A stretch of 64,000 bases of DNA from Xanthomonas melonis (GTDB lineage: Bacteria; Pseudomonadota; Gammaproteobacteria; Xanthomonadales; Xanthomonadaceae): NCBI RefSeq assembly GCF_020783655.1, contig NZ_JAJGQH010000003.1, positions 62,001-126,000 of the forward strand, read 5' to 3'. This document shows, in pieces, positions 21,264-29,628 of this stretch; the stretch's first letter is position 1, and every line of letters begins with the position of its first letter. The position numbers were made by a program, and so were the translations under genes. Below the pieces are notes generated by a model. The model did no database searches. It was not told the DNA's origin and saw only the letters and a program-made list of their open reading frames with translations.

Positions 21264-21974
21264 TCAGAAATTGAAGCGGAATGTCGTCATCAGCACATGG
21301 TTTTCGCGATCCACCGCGCGGGTGTTGACGAACTGGTTCAGATAGCCCACATCGACATTGGAAATGGCATTGAATTTCCAGTTGATGCCGACGAACAGAC
21401 GGTTCTGGTCGAGACCGCGTCGCGCTCCCCAGCTGGTCTGGTCGAGATTGACGAACACCTCGTCGAAGACCACCCAGGACAACTGCGGCGCCAGGCTGCT
21501 GGGGCGGGTGGCGCGAATCATCTGCCGCACCCGATATCCCTCGTCGCTGAAGTCCTCGCGGTGACGTTGTTCCAGGCGGGTTCGGCTGGTGATACTGATG
21601 TTGGCGACCGGGTCGAACTGATACTGGAACTGCCCCCACCAGCGATTCTCGCGATTGGAGGGTTGCCCGGCCGGATGGCTGATGATGGTGTCGTAACCCA
21701 TCCAGACGCTGGCCTTGGGATTGAGTCGATAAAACACTGCCGGGCGCAGGATCAATTGATCGAACTGCTCGCCTTCTTCGCGCCAGCGGGGATGGATATC
21801 CATGCTCCAGTAGAGATTCTCGACCGGCAGCTTGCCCTGAGCGTAGATACTCAACCAATACCGCCCATCTTCTTCGGTGCTGGCATGGGCAGGGTAGATG
21901 CTTGCCAGCGTCAGGAGCGCAGCGGGGCAGGCGATGCGGAGCGTGGCGGCCAATAACGTGCTAACTGCGTTCAT
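21264..21974 (-). CDS. DUF2490 outer-membrane-like protein
   Basis: 236-residue protein with a signal peptide ending near YPAHAS and a mature part rich in alternating aromatic and polar strands, ending in phenylalanine (TTFRFNF) as outer-membrane beta-barrels do. Segments such as RYWLSIYAQGKLP, NLYWSMDIHPRWREEGEQFD, WMGYDTIISHP, ENRWWGQFQYQF and RTRLEQRHRED match the DUF2490 family, whose role is unknown. It is an isolated gene lying tail-to-tail with the RIO kinase gene. A porin-like or structural role is possible but not shown. Confidence 0.8.
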   Translation of the reverse strand: MNAVSTLLAATLRIACPAALLTLASIYPAHASTEEDGRYWLSIYAQGKLPVENLYWSMDIHPRWREEGEQFDQLILRPAVFYRLNPKASVWMGYDTIISHPAGQPSNRENRWWGQFQYQFDPVANISITSRTRLEQRHREDFSDEGYRVRQMIRATRPSSLAPQLSWVVFDEVFVNLDQTSWGARRGLDQNRLFVGINWKFNAISNVDVGYLNQFVNTRAVDRENHVLMTTFRFNF

Positions 21975-22234
21975 TTAATAAAATGTGTCGTCGTTGGCAA
22001 ATCATAGCAATATCCTTTGCCCGCCCAACGACCGTCCGGCGGATCTATTCCGCCCTTATTCGCCACTCTCTTCGTGAATCGCGACATTCCATCGTGCCGG
22101 TTTCTCCAAACCGACGACCGGCCCATGCAATGCACACACCACACGGGTCGGCGATGGACGATCTCCATGTCGTGGTGGTGCCGCTCCTGACAGCGCTGCG
22201 ACCTCGTTCTGCACCACACGTGTCCAGCGGGACG

Positions 22235-24139
22235 CTACGCCACCTGGCTGCGCCGCGCACGCTCCAGGTGTACCAGCAGCAGCGAGATCGCTGCCGGCGT
22301 CATGCCGGGAATGCGCTGGGCCTGGCCGATGTTTTGCGGGCGCACGCGTTCGAGCTTCTGTTGCACCTCGATCGATAGTCCGCGCACGCCGGCATAGTCG
22401 AAACCCTCGGGTATCGGCGTGTTTTCCTGGCGCTGCTGACGTGCGATGTCGTCGCGCTGACGGTCCAGGTAGCCGGCGTACTTGACGCCGATTTCGACCT
22501 GTTCTGCCACCTGGCTATCGTCCACGCCTGGCCCTAGGGTCGGCACGCGCATCAGGCTGGCGTAGTTCAATTCCGGGCGCTTGATCAGATCCAGCACATT
22601 GGTTTCGCGGCTCAGCGACACGCCCAGGGTCTGCGTCACCTCGCGCCCCAGCGCATTGCCGGGTGTGGCCCACAGTGCAGACAGGCGTGCGCTTTCGCGC
22701 TGCACGGCCTCCTGCTTGGCCGCAAAGCGCGCCCAGCGCGCGTCGTCGACCAGGCCCATGCTGCGGCCGACACCGGTCAAACGCGCATCGGCATTGTCTT
22801 CGCGCAGCTGCAGCCGGTACTCGGCGCGGCTGGTGAACATGCGATACGGCTCGGTGGTGCCGTGGGTGATCAGATCGTCCACCAGCACGCCCAGGTAGGC
22901 CTCATCGCGGCGCGGCGACCACGCGGGCAATCCCTGTACGTGCCGGGCGGCATTGAGGCCGGCCAGCAGGCCTTGCGCGGCAGCTTCTTCATAGCCGGTG
23001 GTGCCGTTGATCTGGCCGGCGAAGAACAGCCCGCCCACGGCCTTGGTTTCCAGCGAGGCCTTGAGCCCGCGCGGGTCGAAGAAGTCGTATTCGATGGCAT
23101 AGCCGGGGCGGGTGATGTGCGCCCGGGCAAAGCCGTTGATCGAGCGCACCAGCGCCAGCTGTACATCGAACGGTAGCGAGGTGGAGATGCCGTTGGGATA
23201 GATCTCGGTCACCTCCAGCCCTTCGGGTTCGACGAAGATCTGGTGGCTGGTCTTCTCGGCGAAACGCACCACCTTGTCTTCGATCGACGGGCAGTAGCGC
23301 GGGCCAATGCCTTCGATCTGCCCTGAATACAGCGGCGAGCGATGCAGCGCATTGCGGATGATGTCGTGGGTCTGTTCGGTGGTGTGGGTGATCCAGCAGC
23401 TGACCTGACGCGGATGGTCGCCGACCTGCCCCATGAACGACATCACCGGCAGCGGGTCGTCGCCGGGTTGCTCGACCATCACGCCGTAGTCCAGCGAGCG
23501 TCCATCGATACGCGGCGGGGTACCGGTCTTGAGGCGGTCGATGGCGAACGGGCGCTCGCGCAGGCGGGCGGCCAGGGTGGTGGCCGGCGGATCTCCCATG
23601 CGCCCTGCCGCATACTGCGTTTCGCCGACATGGATCTTGCCGGCCAGAAAGGTGCCGGCGGTCAGCACCACCGAGGGTGCTTCGAAACGCAGCCCGGTCT
23701 GGGTGATCACCCCGCGCACGCTATCGCCTTCGGCGGCACCGTTGTGGATGATCAGATCGTCCACCGCCGCCTGGAACACGGTCAGGTTGGGCTGCGCTTC
23801 GACGATGCGGCGGATCGCATTGCGGTAGAGGTTGCGGTCGGCCTGGCAGCGGGTGGCGCGCACCGCCGGCCCCTTGGAGGCATTGAGCGTGCGCCACTGG
23901 ATGCCGGCCAGATCGGCGGCATGCGCCATGGCCCCGCCCAGCGCGTCGATCTCCTTGACCAGGTGGCCCTTGCCAATCCCGCCGATGGCCGGATTGCAGC
24001 TCATCGCGCCCACTGTCTCGATGTTGTGGGTCAGCAGCAGGGTGCGGGCACCGGCACGCGCGGATGCCAGCGCAGCCTCGGTGCCGGCGTGGCCGCCGCC
24101 GATCACGATGACGTCGAAGCGGTAGAAGGAGTCGGACAT
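22235..24139 (-). CDS. mnmG: tRNA uridine 5-carboxymethylaminomethyl modification enzyme
   Basis: FAD subunit of the MnmE-MnmG complex that installs the cmnm5 group on wobble U34 of several tRNAs. 634 residues. The FAD-binding motif [21 protein letters not shown] is at the N terminus, and the family signatures [20 protein letters not shown] and [15 protein letters not shown] follow. The C-terminal helical domain ([13 protein letters not shown]) contacts MnmE. The start [15 protein letters not shown] was chosen because the open frame extends about 500 bases further upstream into the structured non-coding region. No mnmE or rsmG lies adjacent in this window. Confidence 0.97.
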   Translation of the reverse strand: MSDSFYRFDVIVIGGGHAGTEAALASARAGARTLLLTHNIETVGAMSCNPAIGGIGKGHLVKEIDALGGAMAHAADLAGIQWRTLNASKGPAVRATRCQADRNLYRNAIRRIVEAQPNLTVFQAAVDDLIIHNGAAEGDSVRGVITQTGLRFEAPSVVLTAGTFLAGKIHVGETQYAAGRMGDPPATTLAARLRERPFAIDRLKTGTPPRIDGRSLDYGVMVEQPGDDPLPVMSFMGQVGDHPRQVSCWITHTTEQTHDIIRNALHRSPLYSGQIEGIGPRYCPSIEDKVVRFAEKTSHQIFVEPEGLEVTEIYPNGISTSLPFDVQLALVRSINGFARAHITRPGYAIEYDFFDPRGLKASLETKAVGGLFFAGQINGTTGYEEAAAQGLLAGLNAARHVQGLPAWSPRRDEAYLGVLVDDLITHGTTEPYRMFTSRAEYRLQLREDNADARLTGVGRSMGLVDDARWARFAAKQEAVQRESARLSALWATPGNALGREVTQTLGVSLSRETNVLDLIKRPELNYASLMRVPTLGPGVDDSQVAEQVEIGVKYAGYLDRQRDDIARQQRQENTPIPEGFDYAGVRGLSIEVQQKLERVRPQNIGQAQRIPGMTPAAISLLLVHLERARRSQVA

Positions 24140-24222
24140 GGGCGTGTATCGATGACGGAAAAAGAAAAACGGCCGGAGAAGTATCGGCTGAAGGACCGAC
24201 GCGGTCACTAATGCGCTAAAAG

Positions 24223-24238
24223 TGTGGTGTAAATCACA
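24223..24238 (+). promoter_or_regulatory. Clp/CRP-like binding site
   Basis: TGTGG-N6-TCACA differs by one base from the CRP-family consensus TGTGA-N6-TCACA used by the Xanthomonas regulator Clp. Its centre is about 57 bases before the inferred start of the candidate small RNA, similar to activator positions for this family. It could instead act on mnmG, whose ATG is about 90 bases away on the other strand. Confidence 0.5.
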
Positions 24239-24261
24239 TTTCGCAATAGTGGCGCTCAAGT

Positions 24262-24277
24262 TGGCATGTTTCGTGCG
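24262..24277 (+). promoter_or_regulatory. Possible sigma-54-like -24/-12 promoter
   Basis: TGGCATGTTTCGTGCG has GG (24263-24264) and GC (24275-24276) exactly ten bases apart, as in the TGGCAC-N5-TTGC consensus, with mismatches in the less conserved positions. It is followed by a short non-coding stretch ending in a terminator. A single match of this kind can occur by chance. Confidence 0.3.
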
Positions 24278-24287
24278 GATATCCCTA

Positions 24288-24408
24288 CTGCACCCGGCGC
24301 GGCATTGCGACATGGGCGCAAAGGCTGGAATTGGAACAGGGGCCAGCCGCGCGTGCGTCGGGGTAGCGTAAGGGTCGGTAGTCGGGGGACTGCCGACCCT
24401 TAATTTTT
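24288..24408 (+). ncRNA. Candidate small RNA
   Basis: An untranslated stretch of about 121 bases bounded upstream by a promoter-like element and a Clp-like site, and downstream by a strong terminator that no plus-strand protein gene explains. It contains several GGA triplets (ctGGAatt, ttGGAaca, ggGGAct), the motif recognised by RsmA/CsrA proteins, and G-rich single-stranded candidates. The 5' end is only estimated from the promoter-like element. No known small-RNA family was recognised. Confidence 0.35.
24370..24408 (+). terminator. Rho-independent terminator of the candidate small RNA
   Basis: AAGGGTCGGTAGTC (24370-24383) pairs with GACTGCCGACCCTT (24388-24401) through one G-T wobble, loop GGGG, followed by AATTTTTT. 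It reads on the plus strand, although mnmG upstream is on the minus strand. Confidence 0.8.
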
Positions 24409-24459
24409 TGCCTGACGCCGACCTGTTGCCGGCCATCGACCACACTGGCACCCGGACAA

Positions 24460-24497
24460 AACGCATAAAGCCCCGGCATGCCGGGGCTTTATGCGTT
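24460..24497. terminator. Perfect 38-bp palindrome, probable bidirectional terminator
   Basis: Two perfect 19-base arms, AACGCATAAAGCCCCGGCA (24460-24478) and its complement (24479-24497), with no spacer. The AAAGCCCCGG...CCGGGGCTTT core is typical of terminators working in both directions. It would isolate the small-RNA candidate from the lipoprotein gene and its downstream readthrough. Confidence 0.75.
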
Positions 24498-24695
24498 GAA
24501 GGCGCCGATATCCGACAGGGCCGGAACAGGGGGGATCCAGATTTCCCTGTCGGACATCGACATAAGTCGGTCCATGCGGCGAGCCGGGTCACAACATGAC
24601 GTGGCAGGTCACACAGAGCACCTAGCTTGCGTCCAAGTACCAACTGAACGCAAGCCCCACACGTCTCATTTGTGGGACGTGTCTCAGTCAGCGGG

Positions 24696-25148
24696 TTACG
24701 GAATTTGCTGGCGTGGCGTCTGCCGCTGGATTTCCCGGATCACCCTTGGCGGCGCACCGATCCGCGGCGGCGGTCGCGACGGTGGCGCACCGGTCGGCGG
24801 CCGGCTGCCGCCTGACGGCTGCGATGGCCGAGGCCGATCCGGGCGTGGGCCACTGAAGCCGCCTTGCGGGCGCGGCGGTCGGTATTGCGGCCGCCGATCG
24901 TAGGGCCGGTAGTAATAGCCGCCACCGCGATAGATCGGATGGATCGGATAGTTATACAGGCCGAAGCCACCTGCCCCATAGGGCCCGTAGGGCGGACCGT
25001 AGTAGAACGGCGAGTACCCCGGCGGATAGCGGTACTGCACTGCAGGGGCGCCGCGGTAGTAGCCGCCCGACCCGCCTCCGGTGTAGTCATAGGTTGCACA
25101 GCCGCTCAGGGCAATCAGCCCGGCAGCGAAGATCAGACGGAATTTCAT
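24696..25148 (-). CDS. Tyr/Gly/Pro-rich lipoprotein
   Basis: A 150-residue predicted lipoprotein of unknown function. The signal peptide [17 protein letters not shown] ends in a lipobox (LSGC), so the mature protein is anchored by its N-terminal Cys. The middle is low complexity with runs such as [20 protein letters not shown] and [19 protein letters not shown]. The C-terminal third is Pro/Arg-rich ([18 protein letters not shown]), suggesting an extended, surface- or peptidoglycan-associated chain. A strong GGAGGGCACC ribosome site precedes the ATG. Monocistronic. Confidence 0.75.
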   Translation of the reverse strand: MKFRLIFAAGLIALSGCATYDYTGGGSGGYYRGAPAVQYRYPPGYSPFYYGPPYGPYGAGGFGLYNYPIHPIYRGGGYYYRPYDRRPQYRPPRPQGGFSGPRPDRPRPSQPSGGSRPPTGAPPSRPPPRIGAPPRVIREIQRQTPRQQIP

Positions 25149-25305
25149 CGATGGTGCCCTCCTGCAACCATGGTGTCACTTTCGAACCGGTGCTTTGAAT
25201 CGGTCCTTAACTCCGCAGCAACGGCGCGGTTCTTCATGGATCCAGCATGCGGCGGCATGCTGCGTGCGAGCCGTGAAGGACGGGACGATACGTTAATCTT
25301 GCTGC

Positions 25306-26265
25306 ATGATCGAAACGGTCCCCCTGGCCCACCGCGACGTGCTGCACGCCGCGGCGCGCATCGCCCCGCACTGCGCACCGACACCGGTGCTGACCTCGCA
25401 CAGCCTGGACACCTTGAGCGGCGCACGCCTGTTCTTCAAGGCCGAACACCTGCAACGCAGTGGCGCCTTCAAGTTCCGCGGCGCCTGCAATGCCGTCTGG
25501 GCGCTGCCCCAGCAGCAGGCTGCGCGAGGCGTGGTCACGCACTCGTCCGGCAATCACGGCGCCGCGCTGGCCCTGGCCGCGCGCACGCGCGAGATCGGCT
25601 GCCATGTGGTAGTGCCCGAGGGAGCGGTGGCCGCCAAGCTGGCCAATATCTCCCGCCACGGCGCCACCCTGTGGCGCTGCGCGCCAACCATCGCGGCGCG
25701 CGAGCAGTTATGTGCGCAGGTACAGGCCAGCAGTGGCGCCACGCTGGTCCATCCGTATACCGATCCGGCCGTGATCGCCGGGCAGGGCACCGCCACGCTG
25801 GAGCTGCTGCACCAGAGCGGCGGGCTGGACGTGCTGGTGGTGCCGGTCGGCGGCGGTGGGCTCGCGGCCGGGGCGGCGCTGGCTTTGCGCGCGGCGCCGG
25901 ACTGCGCACTGGTGCTGGCCGAGCCGAGCGGCGCGGCCGATACCGCCCGCTCACTGGCCGCGGGGCGGCGCCTGATCGATTTCGTTCCCGAGACCGTGTG
26001 CGATGGCCTGCGTGGAACGCTCGGGGAACCGAATTTCGCGCTGCTGCAGGATGCCGGCGCGCAGGCGATCACGGTGGACGATGCGGCCGTGGTGCAGGCG
26101 ATGCGGCTGCTCTGGCAGATCCTCAAGCAGGTGGTGGAGCCGTCTTCGGCGATCGCGCTGGCCGCGGTACTGGCCGAGCCGGACCGGTTCGCCGGGCGCA
26201 GGGTGGGGCTGGTCCTGTCCGGCGGCAATGTCGACCTGGATGCGCTGCCGTGGGTGCTCGCATGA
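25306..26265 (+). CDS. PLP-dependent threonine/serine dehydratase-like enzyme
   Basis: Fold-type II PLP enzyme of 319 residues, probably a serine/threonine ammonia-lyase or serine racemase. The PLP lysine is K56 in LQRSGAFKFRGACNA, the substrate loop is THSSGNHGAALALAAR near 84, and the phosphate-binding glycine loop is VPVGGGGLAAGAALA near 180. It lacks the C-terminal ACT-like regulatory domain of biosynthetic IlvA, so it is the short catabolic/racemase form; sequence alone does not separate these activities. Its stop overlaps the next gene by four bases (ATGA). Confidence 0.85.
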   Translation: MIETVPLAHRDVLHAAARIAPHCAPTPVLTSHSLDTLSGARLFFKAEHLQRSGAFKFRGACNAVWALPQQQAARGVVTHSSGNHGAALALAARTREIGCHVVVPEGAVAAKLANISRHGATLWRCAPTIAAREQLCAQVQASSGATLVHPYTDPAVIAGQGTATLELLHQSGGLDVLVVPVGGGGLAAGAALALRAAPDCALVLAEPSGAADTARSLAAGRRLIDFVPETVCDGLRGTLGEPNFALLQDAGAQAITVDDAAVVQAMRLLWQILKQVVEPSSAIALAAVLAEPDRFAGRRVGLVLSGGNVDLDALPWVLA

Positions 26266-26867
26266 GCAGGCGCGCGCGCGGTCTGGGGCTGTGGGGATGG
26301 TGCTGGCGGCTGTGCATGCTGGCGCTGATCTGGCTGGTGGGGGTGGCTGGCTGGATCGTCTGGGTTGGCGATCGCGATCAGGCCGCGCCGGCCGATGTGA
26401 TCATCGTGCTGGGCGCGGCCGCCTACGATGCGCGTCCATCGCCGGTGTTCGAAGAGCGGATCCGGCACGCGCTGGATCTGTACACACAAGGCTATGCGTC
26501 GCACCTGTTGTTCACCGGTGGCTTCGGCAACGGCGCACGCTTTGCCGAATCGCAGGTGGCGCGGCGCTATGCGCTTCGGCATGGCGTGCCGTCGGACGCG
26601 ATCGTGATCGAAACCCGCTCGCGCACCACCCGGCAGAATCTGGAGCAGGCGCGTGCGCTGATGGAGCGTCACGGCATGCATCGGGCAATCATCGTCAGCG
26701 ACCCGCTGCACATGGCGCGGGCATTGCGACTGAGCCGTGAGCTGGGCGTGGACGCGCTGGCGTCGTCCACACCAAGTACGCGCTTTCGCAGTTTCCACAC
26801 CAGCTGGCGTTTTCTGCTGCAGGAGGTCTACTACTTCCACCGCGATCTGCTGTCGCGCGGCGCCTAG
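26262..26867 (+). CDS. YdcF/SanA-family membrane protein (DUF218)
   Basis: 201 residues: a basic N terminus, one transmembrane helix (about residues 13-36, LCMLALIWLVGVAGWIVWVG) and a DUF218 domain in the periplasm or at the membrane face. Motifs: ADVIIVLGAAAYDARPSPVF, YASHLLFTGGFG, IETRSRTTRQNLEQARALM and IVSDPLHMARALRLS. Family members such as SanA and ElyC affect envelope integrity, but the reaction is unknown. It is translationally coupled to the upstream PLP enzyme, though no shared pathway is obvious. Confidence 0.85.
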   Translation: MSRRARGLGLWGWCWRLCMLALIWLVGVAGWIVWVGDRDQAAPADVIIVLGAAAYDARPSPVFEERIRHALDLYTQGYASHLLFTGGFGNGARFAESQVARRYALRHGVPSDAIVIETRSRTTRQNLEQARALMERHGMHRAIIVSDPLHMARALRLSRELGVDALASSTPSTRFRSFHTSWRFLLQEVYYFHRDLLSRGA

Positions 26868-26965
26868 CCAGTCGCGCCGCGCCGGTCCTGCCGGCAGTGC
26901 GCGCGACCTCCGCCACACCGCGCGCGTTTTATTATGATGCGGTTTTCCCAGCGGCAGGTTCGAGC

Positions 26966-27385
26966 ATGAGCGAGAGCAACCGACAACACGCTATCGGCCT
27001 GGTTCAGGCCTATTACGAAGCCTTCAATCGCGGCGATTGGGACGGCATGTTGGCGTTCCTGACCGAGGATGTCGCGCACGACCTCAATCAGGGAACGCGC
27101 GAGATCGGTCGCGTGGATTTTGCCGCGTTCCTGCAGCGCATGAACGACAGCTACCGTGAGCAGCTGCACGACATCGTGGTGACCGCCAACGAGGACGGCA
27201 CGCGCCTGGGCGCCGAATACGTGGTGCATGGCGTCTACCACACCACCGACGAAGGCCTGCCCGATGCGCATGGGCAGACCTATGTGCTGCCGGGCGGCGC
27301 CTTCTTCGAGGTGCGCGAAGGCAGGATCGCCCGCGTGACCAACTACTACAACCTGCAGGAGTGGATCGCGCAGGTGTCGCGCTGA
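26966..27385 (+). CDS. Cytoplasmic NTF2-like (ketosteroid-isomerase-related) protein
   Basis: 139 residues with no signal peptide. The SnoaL/NTF2 fold is recognisable from HAIGLVQAYYEAFNRGDWDG, MLAFLTEDVAHDLNQGTREIG, VHGVYHTTDEGLP and GAFFEVREGRIARVTNYYNLQEW. It resembles the ketosteroid isomerase-related group of unknown function. Start chosen at the ATG after GGTTCGAGC, since the upstream frame runs into the intergenic region. It differs clearly from the secreted NTF2-like pair at 2297-3750. Confidence 0.8.
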   Translation: MSESNRQHAIGLVQAYYEAFNRGDWDGMLAFLTEDVAHDLNQGTREIGRVDFAAFLQRMNDSYREQLHDIVVTANEDGTRLGAEYVVHGVYHTTDEGLPDAHGQTYVLPGGAFFEVREGRIARVTNYYNLQEWIAQVSR

Positions 27386-27412
27386 GCGCATCGATCGGCA
27401 CGGAGCGGTGCT

Positions 27413-27480
27413 GCGTAGGAGCGCGCTTGCGCGCGATGAGGCGCTGCCGGCATGACCGGTCGCGCCCGGGTGCGCTCCTC
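27413..27480. repeat. REP-like palindromic element
   Basis: The outer arms AGGAGCGC (27417-27424) and GCGCTCCT (27472-27479) enclose a GCGCGC-TT-GCGCGC hairpin (27421-27434). The GTAGGAGCGCGCTTGCGCGC beginning is the form taken by REP/tRNA-like small repeats in Xanthomonas and Pseudomonas. It sits between the NTF2-like gene and lpxO, which are convergent, and may act as a transcription end. No second copy was noticed in this window. Confidence 0.55.
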
Positions 27481-27493
27481 GGATGGTGCGACG

Positions 27494-28399
27494 CTACAGC
27501 CGCACGATACCGATCACCACCAGCACGAACAGGCTCCACTTGAGCACCTGATAGAGCGGGTTGTTGCGCTCCTTCAGCGCCTTGGCCTTCAGTCGCGCGG
27601 CGTAGAAATAGCGGAACACGCGGTTGATGCCGCCGGTCTTGTCGCCTTCCTGATTGGGCGAGGCGCCCGCCGAGAGCAGGCTGCGGCCGACCAAACGGTT
27701 CACCGCCGCCGCCCAGCGCCAGCGCATCGGGCGCTCGATATCGCAGAACAGGATGATGCGGTCCTGATCGGTGTCGTTGCGCGCGTAGTGGATGTAGGTC
27801 TCGTCGAACATGGTCCACTCGCCATCGCGCCAGCTGTGGCGCTGTCCGTCCACGTCGATGAAGCAACGGTCGTCGTTGGGCGTGGCCAGCCCCAGGTGCA
27901 GCCGCATGGATCCTGCGAACGGGTCGCGGTGCGGGCGCAGCTCGCTGCCCGGCGGCAGCTCGGCGAACATGGCCGCCTTCACTGCGGGGATCGACTTGAG
28001 CAGGGCGGTGGTCTGCGGGCACAGCTCGGCCGCCGAGGGATGCGCGGTGCCGTACCATTTCAGGTAGAAGCGTTTCCAGCCGCGGCGGAAGAACGAATTG
28101 AAGCCGATGTCGGTATAGCCGTCGGCGGCGCGGATCTTCTGCATCTGCTGCAGGGCCACCGCTTCGTCGCGGATCACGGACCAGTTCGCGCGCAGCGGCG
28201 CCAGTTCCGGAAATTCCCGGCCCGGGTCGATGAACGGCGTCGTCGGCACACGCGAGCACAGGTACATCAGCGTGTTGATCGGCGCCATGAAGGTGGAATG
28301 GTCCAGCAGCTGCCGACTGAGCCGGTGCCGCACGCGACCGCGGTAATGGATGTACAGCGCCGATGCGATGAACAGCGCGATCAGAAACCACTTCAACAT
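27494..28399 (-). CDS. lpxO: Aspartyl/asparaginyl beta-hydroxylase, LpxO-like
   Basis: Fe(II)/2-oxoglutarate-dependent oxygenase likely to 2-hydroxylate a secondary acyl chain of lipid A at the inner membrane. 301 residues. An N-terminal transmembrane segment (LKWFLIALFIASALYIHY) and a C-terminal one (YQVLKWSLFVLVVIGIVRL) flank the domain. Iron-binding HxD...H: ELRPHRDPFAGSMRLHLGL and EWTMFDETYIHYARND; the 2-oxoglutarate Arg is expected in DRIILFCDIERP. The N-terminal anchor and DESxxH-type (here DETYIHYARN) strand are typical of LpxO. The exact substrate is inferred. Confidence 0.85.
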   Translation of the reverse strand: MLKWFLIALFIASALYIHYRGRVRHRLSRQLLDHSTFMAPINTLMYLCSRVPTTPFIDPGREFPELAPLRANWSVIRDEAVALQQMQKIRAADGYTDIGFNSFFRRGWKRFYLKWYGTAHPSAAELCPQTTALLKSIPAVKAAMFAELPPGSELRPHRDPFAGSMRLHLGLATPNDDRCFIDVDGQRHSWRDGEWTMFDETYIHYARNDTDQDRIILFCDIERPMRWRWAAAVNRLVGRSLLSAGASPNQEGDKTGGINRVFRYFYAARLKAKALKERNNPLYQVLKWSLFVLVVIGIVRL

Positions 28400-28572
28400 G
28401 GGAGAGGCCGAATGGGGGCGGGGCCGTCGCAGGGGGAGCGGCGGGTTCGACGCAGGGGAGGCGTCGTCAACTTGTGAATTCTACCGGGTGATACGGTCTT
28501 GCCCACGCATCAGCCCCCGATGCCGGCGCAATGCAGTGTGTCACTGACGCGCTACGCCGCCTGGAGCGGCGC

Positions 28573-29457
28573 TCACTCGCCGCGGCGGCGGATCGGGATG
28601 GAAGCGACCGGGACACTGGCGATGTCCTGGCCGCGCTCGCGGATGGGGGCACCGGCGGCCGGAGCCCAGGCCTGCGCGTAGATCACTTCCCAGGAGCTGG
28701 GCAGTGTCCCGTCCGCTCGTCGCAGCGGCTCGTAGGCAGCGCTGGCGGCGGCGAAGCGACCACGTCCGGTGAGGGTGGTGCGGCGCTCGTTGAGCGCATT
28801 GGTCGCGCCCATCGCGCGCAGCTCGCGCATCAGCGCGGGCAGGTCCTGATAGGTCAGCGTGAACAGGTCGCGGTCCAGCACCGGATCGCGGAAGCCGGAC
28901 ATCATCAAGGCATCGCCGAACTGGGCGATCGGCGGGAAGCGGCTGACGTGCGGAGCGGTGTCGGCCTGGGCAAAGGCCTCGCGCAGTTCGATCAGGGTCT
29001 CCGGGCCGAAGGTGGAGCACAGCAACAGCCCACCCGGGCGCAGCGCACGGCGGAAGCCGGCGAACACCGCCGGCAGGTCGTCCACCCACTGCAGGCACAG
29101 GTTGCTGAAGATGACATCCACGCTGCCATCGGCCACCGGCAGCGCACGCGCGTCGGCGCAGACCTGGGCGAACGGTTTCCACCAGCCGGCCGCCTTGCGT
29201 GCCTGGCGCAGCATCGGCATGGCCTGATCGAGCGCGATCACCTGCGCCTTTGGCCAGCGCTTCTTGATGCTGCTGCTGGCATGGCCGGGGCCGGCGCCGA
29301 CGTCCAGCACCACCTTCGGGACATGATCGCCCAGGTAATCCAGCGATTCGAGCAGGCGGGTTTCCACTTCGCGCTGCAGCGCGGCGGCGGCGGCGTAGCT
29401 GCTGGCGGCGCGCGCGAAGGCGCGACGGACGTGGCGGGGATCGAAAGTACTGTTCAT
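28573..29457 (-). CDS. bioC: Malonyl-[acyl-carrier protein] O-methyltransferase
   Basis: SAM-dependent methylation of malonyl-ACP, which lets the primer enter fatty-acid synthesis toward pimelate. 294 residues. It starts MNSTFDPRHVRRAFARAASSY, the usual BioC beginning. The SAM motif is VVLDVGAGPGHASSSI near residue 50, with FSNLCLQWVDDLPAVFAGF and CSTFGPETLIELREAF further on. It is the last gene of the minus-strand biotin group, 171 bp after the SDR gene. Confidence 0.93.
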   Translation of the reverse strand: MNSTFDPRHVRRAFARAASSYAAAAALQREVETRLLESLDYLGDHVPKVVLDVGAGPGHASSSIKKRWPKAQVIALDQAMPMLRQARKAAGWWKPFAQVCADARALPVADGSVDVIFSNLCLQWVDDLPAVFAGFRRALRPGGLLLCSTFGPETLIELREAFAQADTAPHVSRFPPIAQFGDALMMSGFRDPVLDRDLFTLTYQDLPALMRELRAMGATNALNERRTTLTGRGRFAAASAAYEPLRRADGTLPSSWEVIYAQAWAPAAGAPIRERGQDIASVPVASIPIRRRGE

Positions 29458-29628
29458 TGCGCCGCTATTGTCGCCTGTGGCCGGTGCGGAGGGAATCGAT
29501 GCGCCATGGCGGCCTTCCGAAGCGCGACCTGGTGCGTTGCATGCGTGCGGCGCGCAGGATACGCGGAGTGCGCCGGGCCCACGGATCGCTCCATCCACCG
29601 CCACCGATGCTTCCGGCGATCCGGCGCG

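Larger units (their letters stand above)
24140..24695. other. Structured 556-bp non-coding region between mnmG and the lipoprotein gene
   Basis: No gene-like frame. In order along the plus strand it carries a Clp/CRP-like dyad (24223-24238), a -24/-12-like element (24262-24277), a rho-independent terminator (24370-24408), a perfect 38-bp palindrome (24460-24497), a 14-bp-arm inverted repeat with one mismatch (24507-24520 and 24545-24558), and CTTGCGT/ACGCAAG (24626-24632, 24648-24654) close to the 3' end of the lipoprotein gene. The density of dyads points to RNA genes or shared transcript ends. Confidence 0.6.

Noticed and set aside
24864-26867. A 667-codon plus-strand frame ending with the YdcF-like gene
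   Set aside because: The first two thirds lie antisense to the lipoprotein or out of frame with the PLP enzyme; the real gene starts at 26262.
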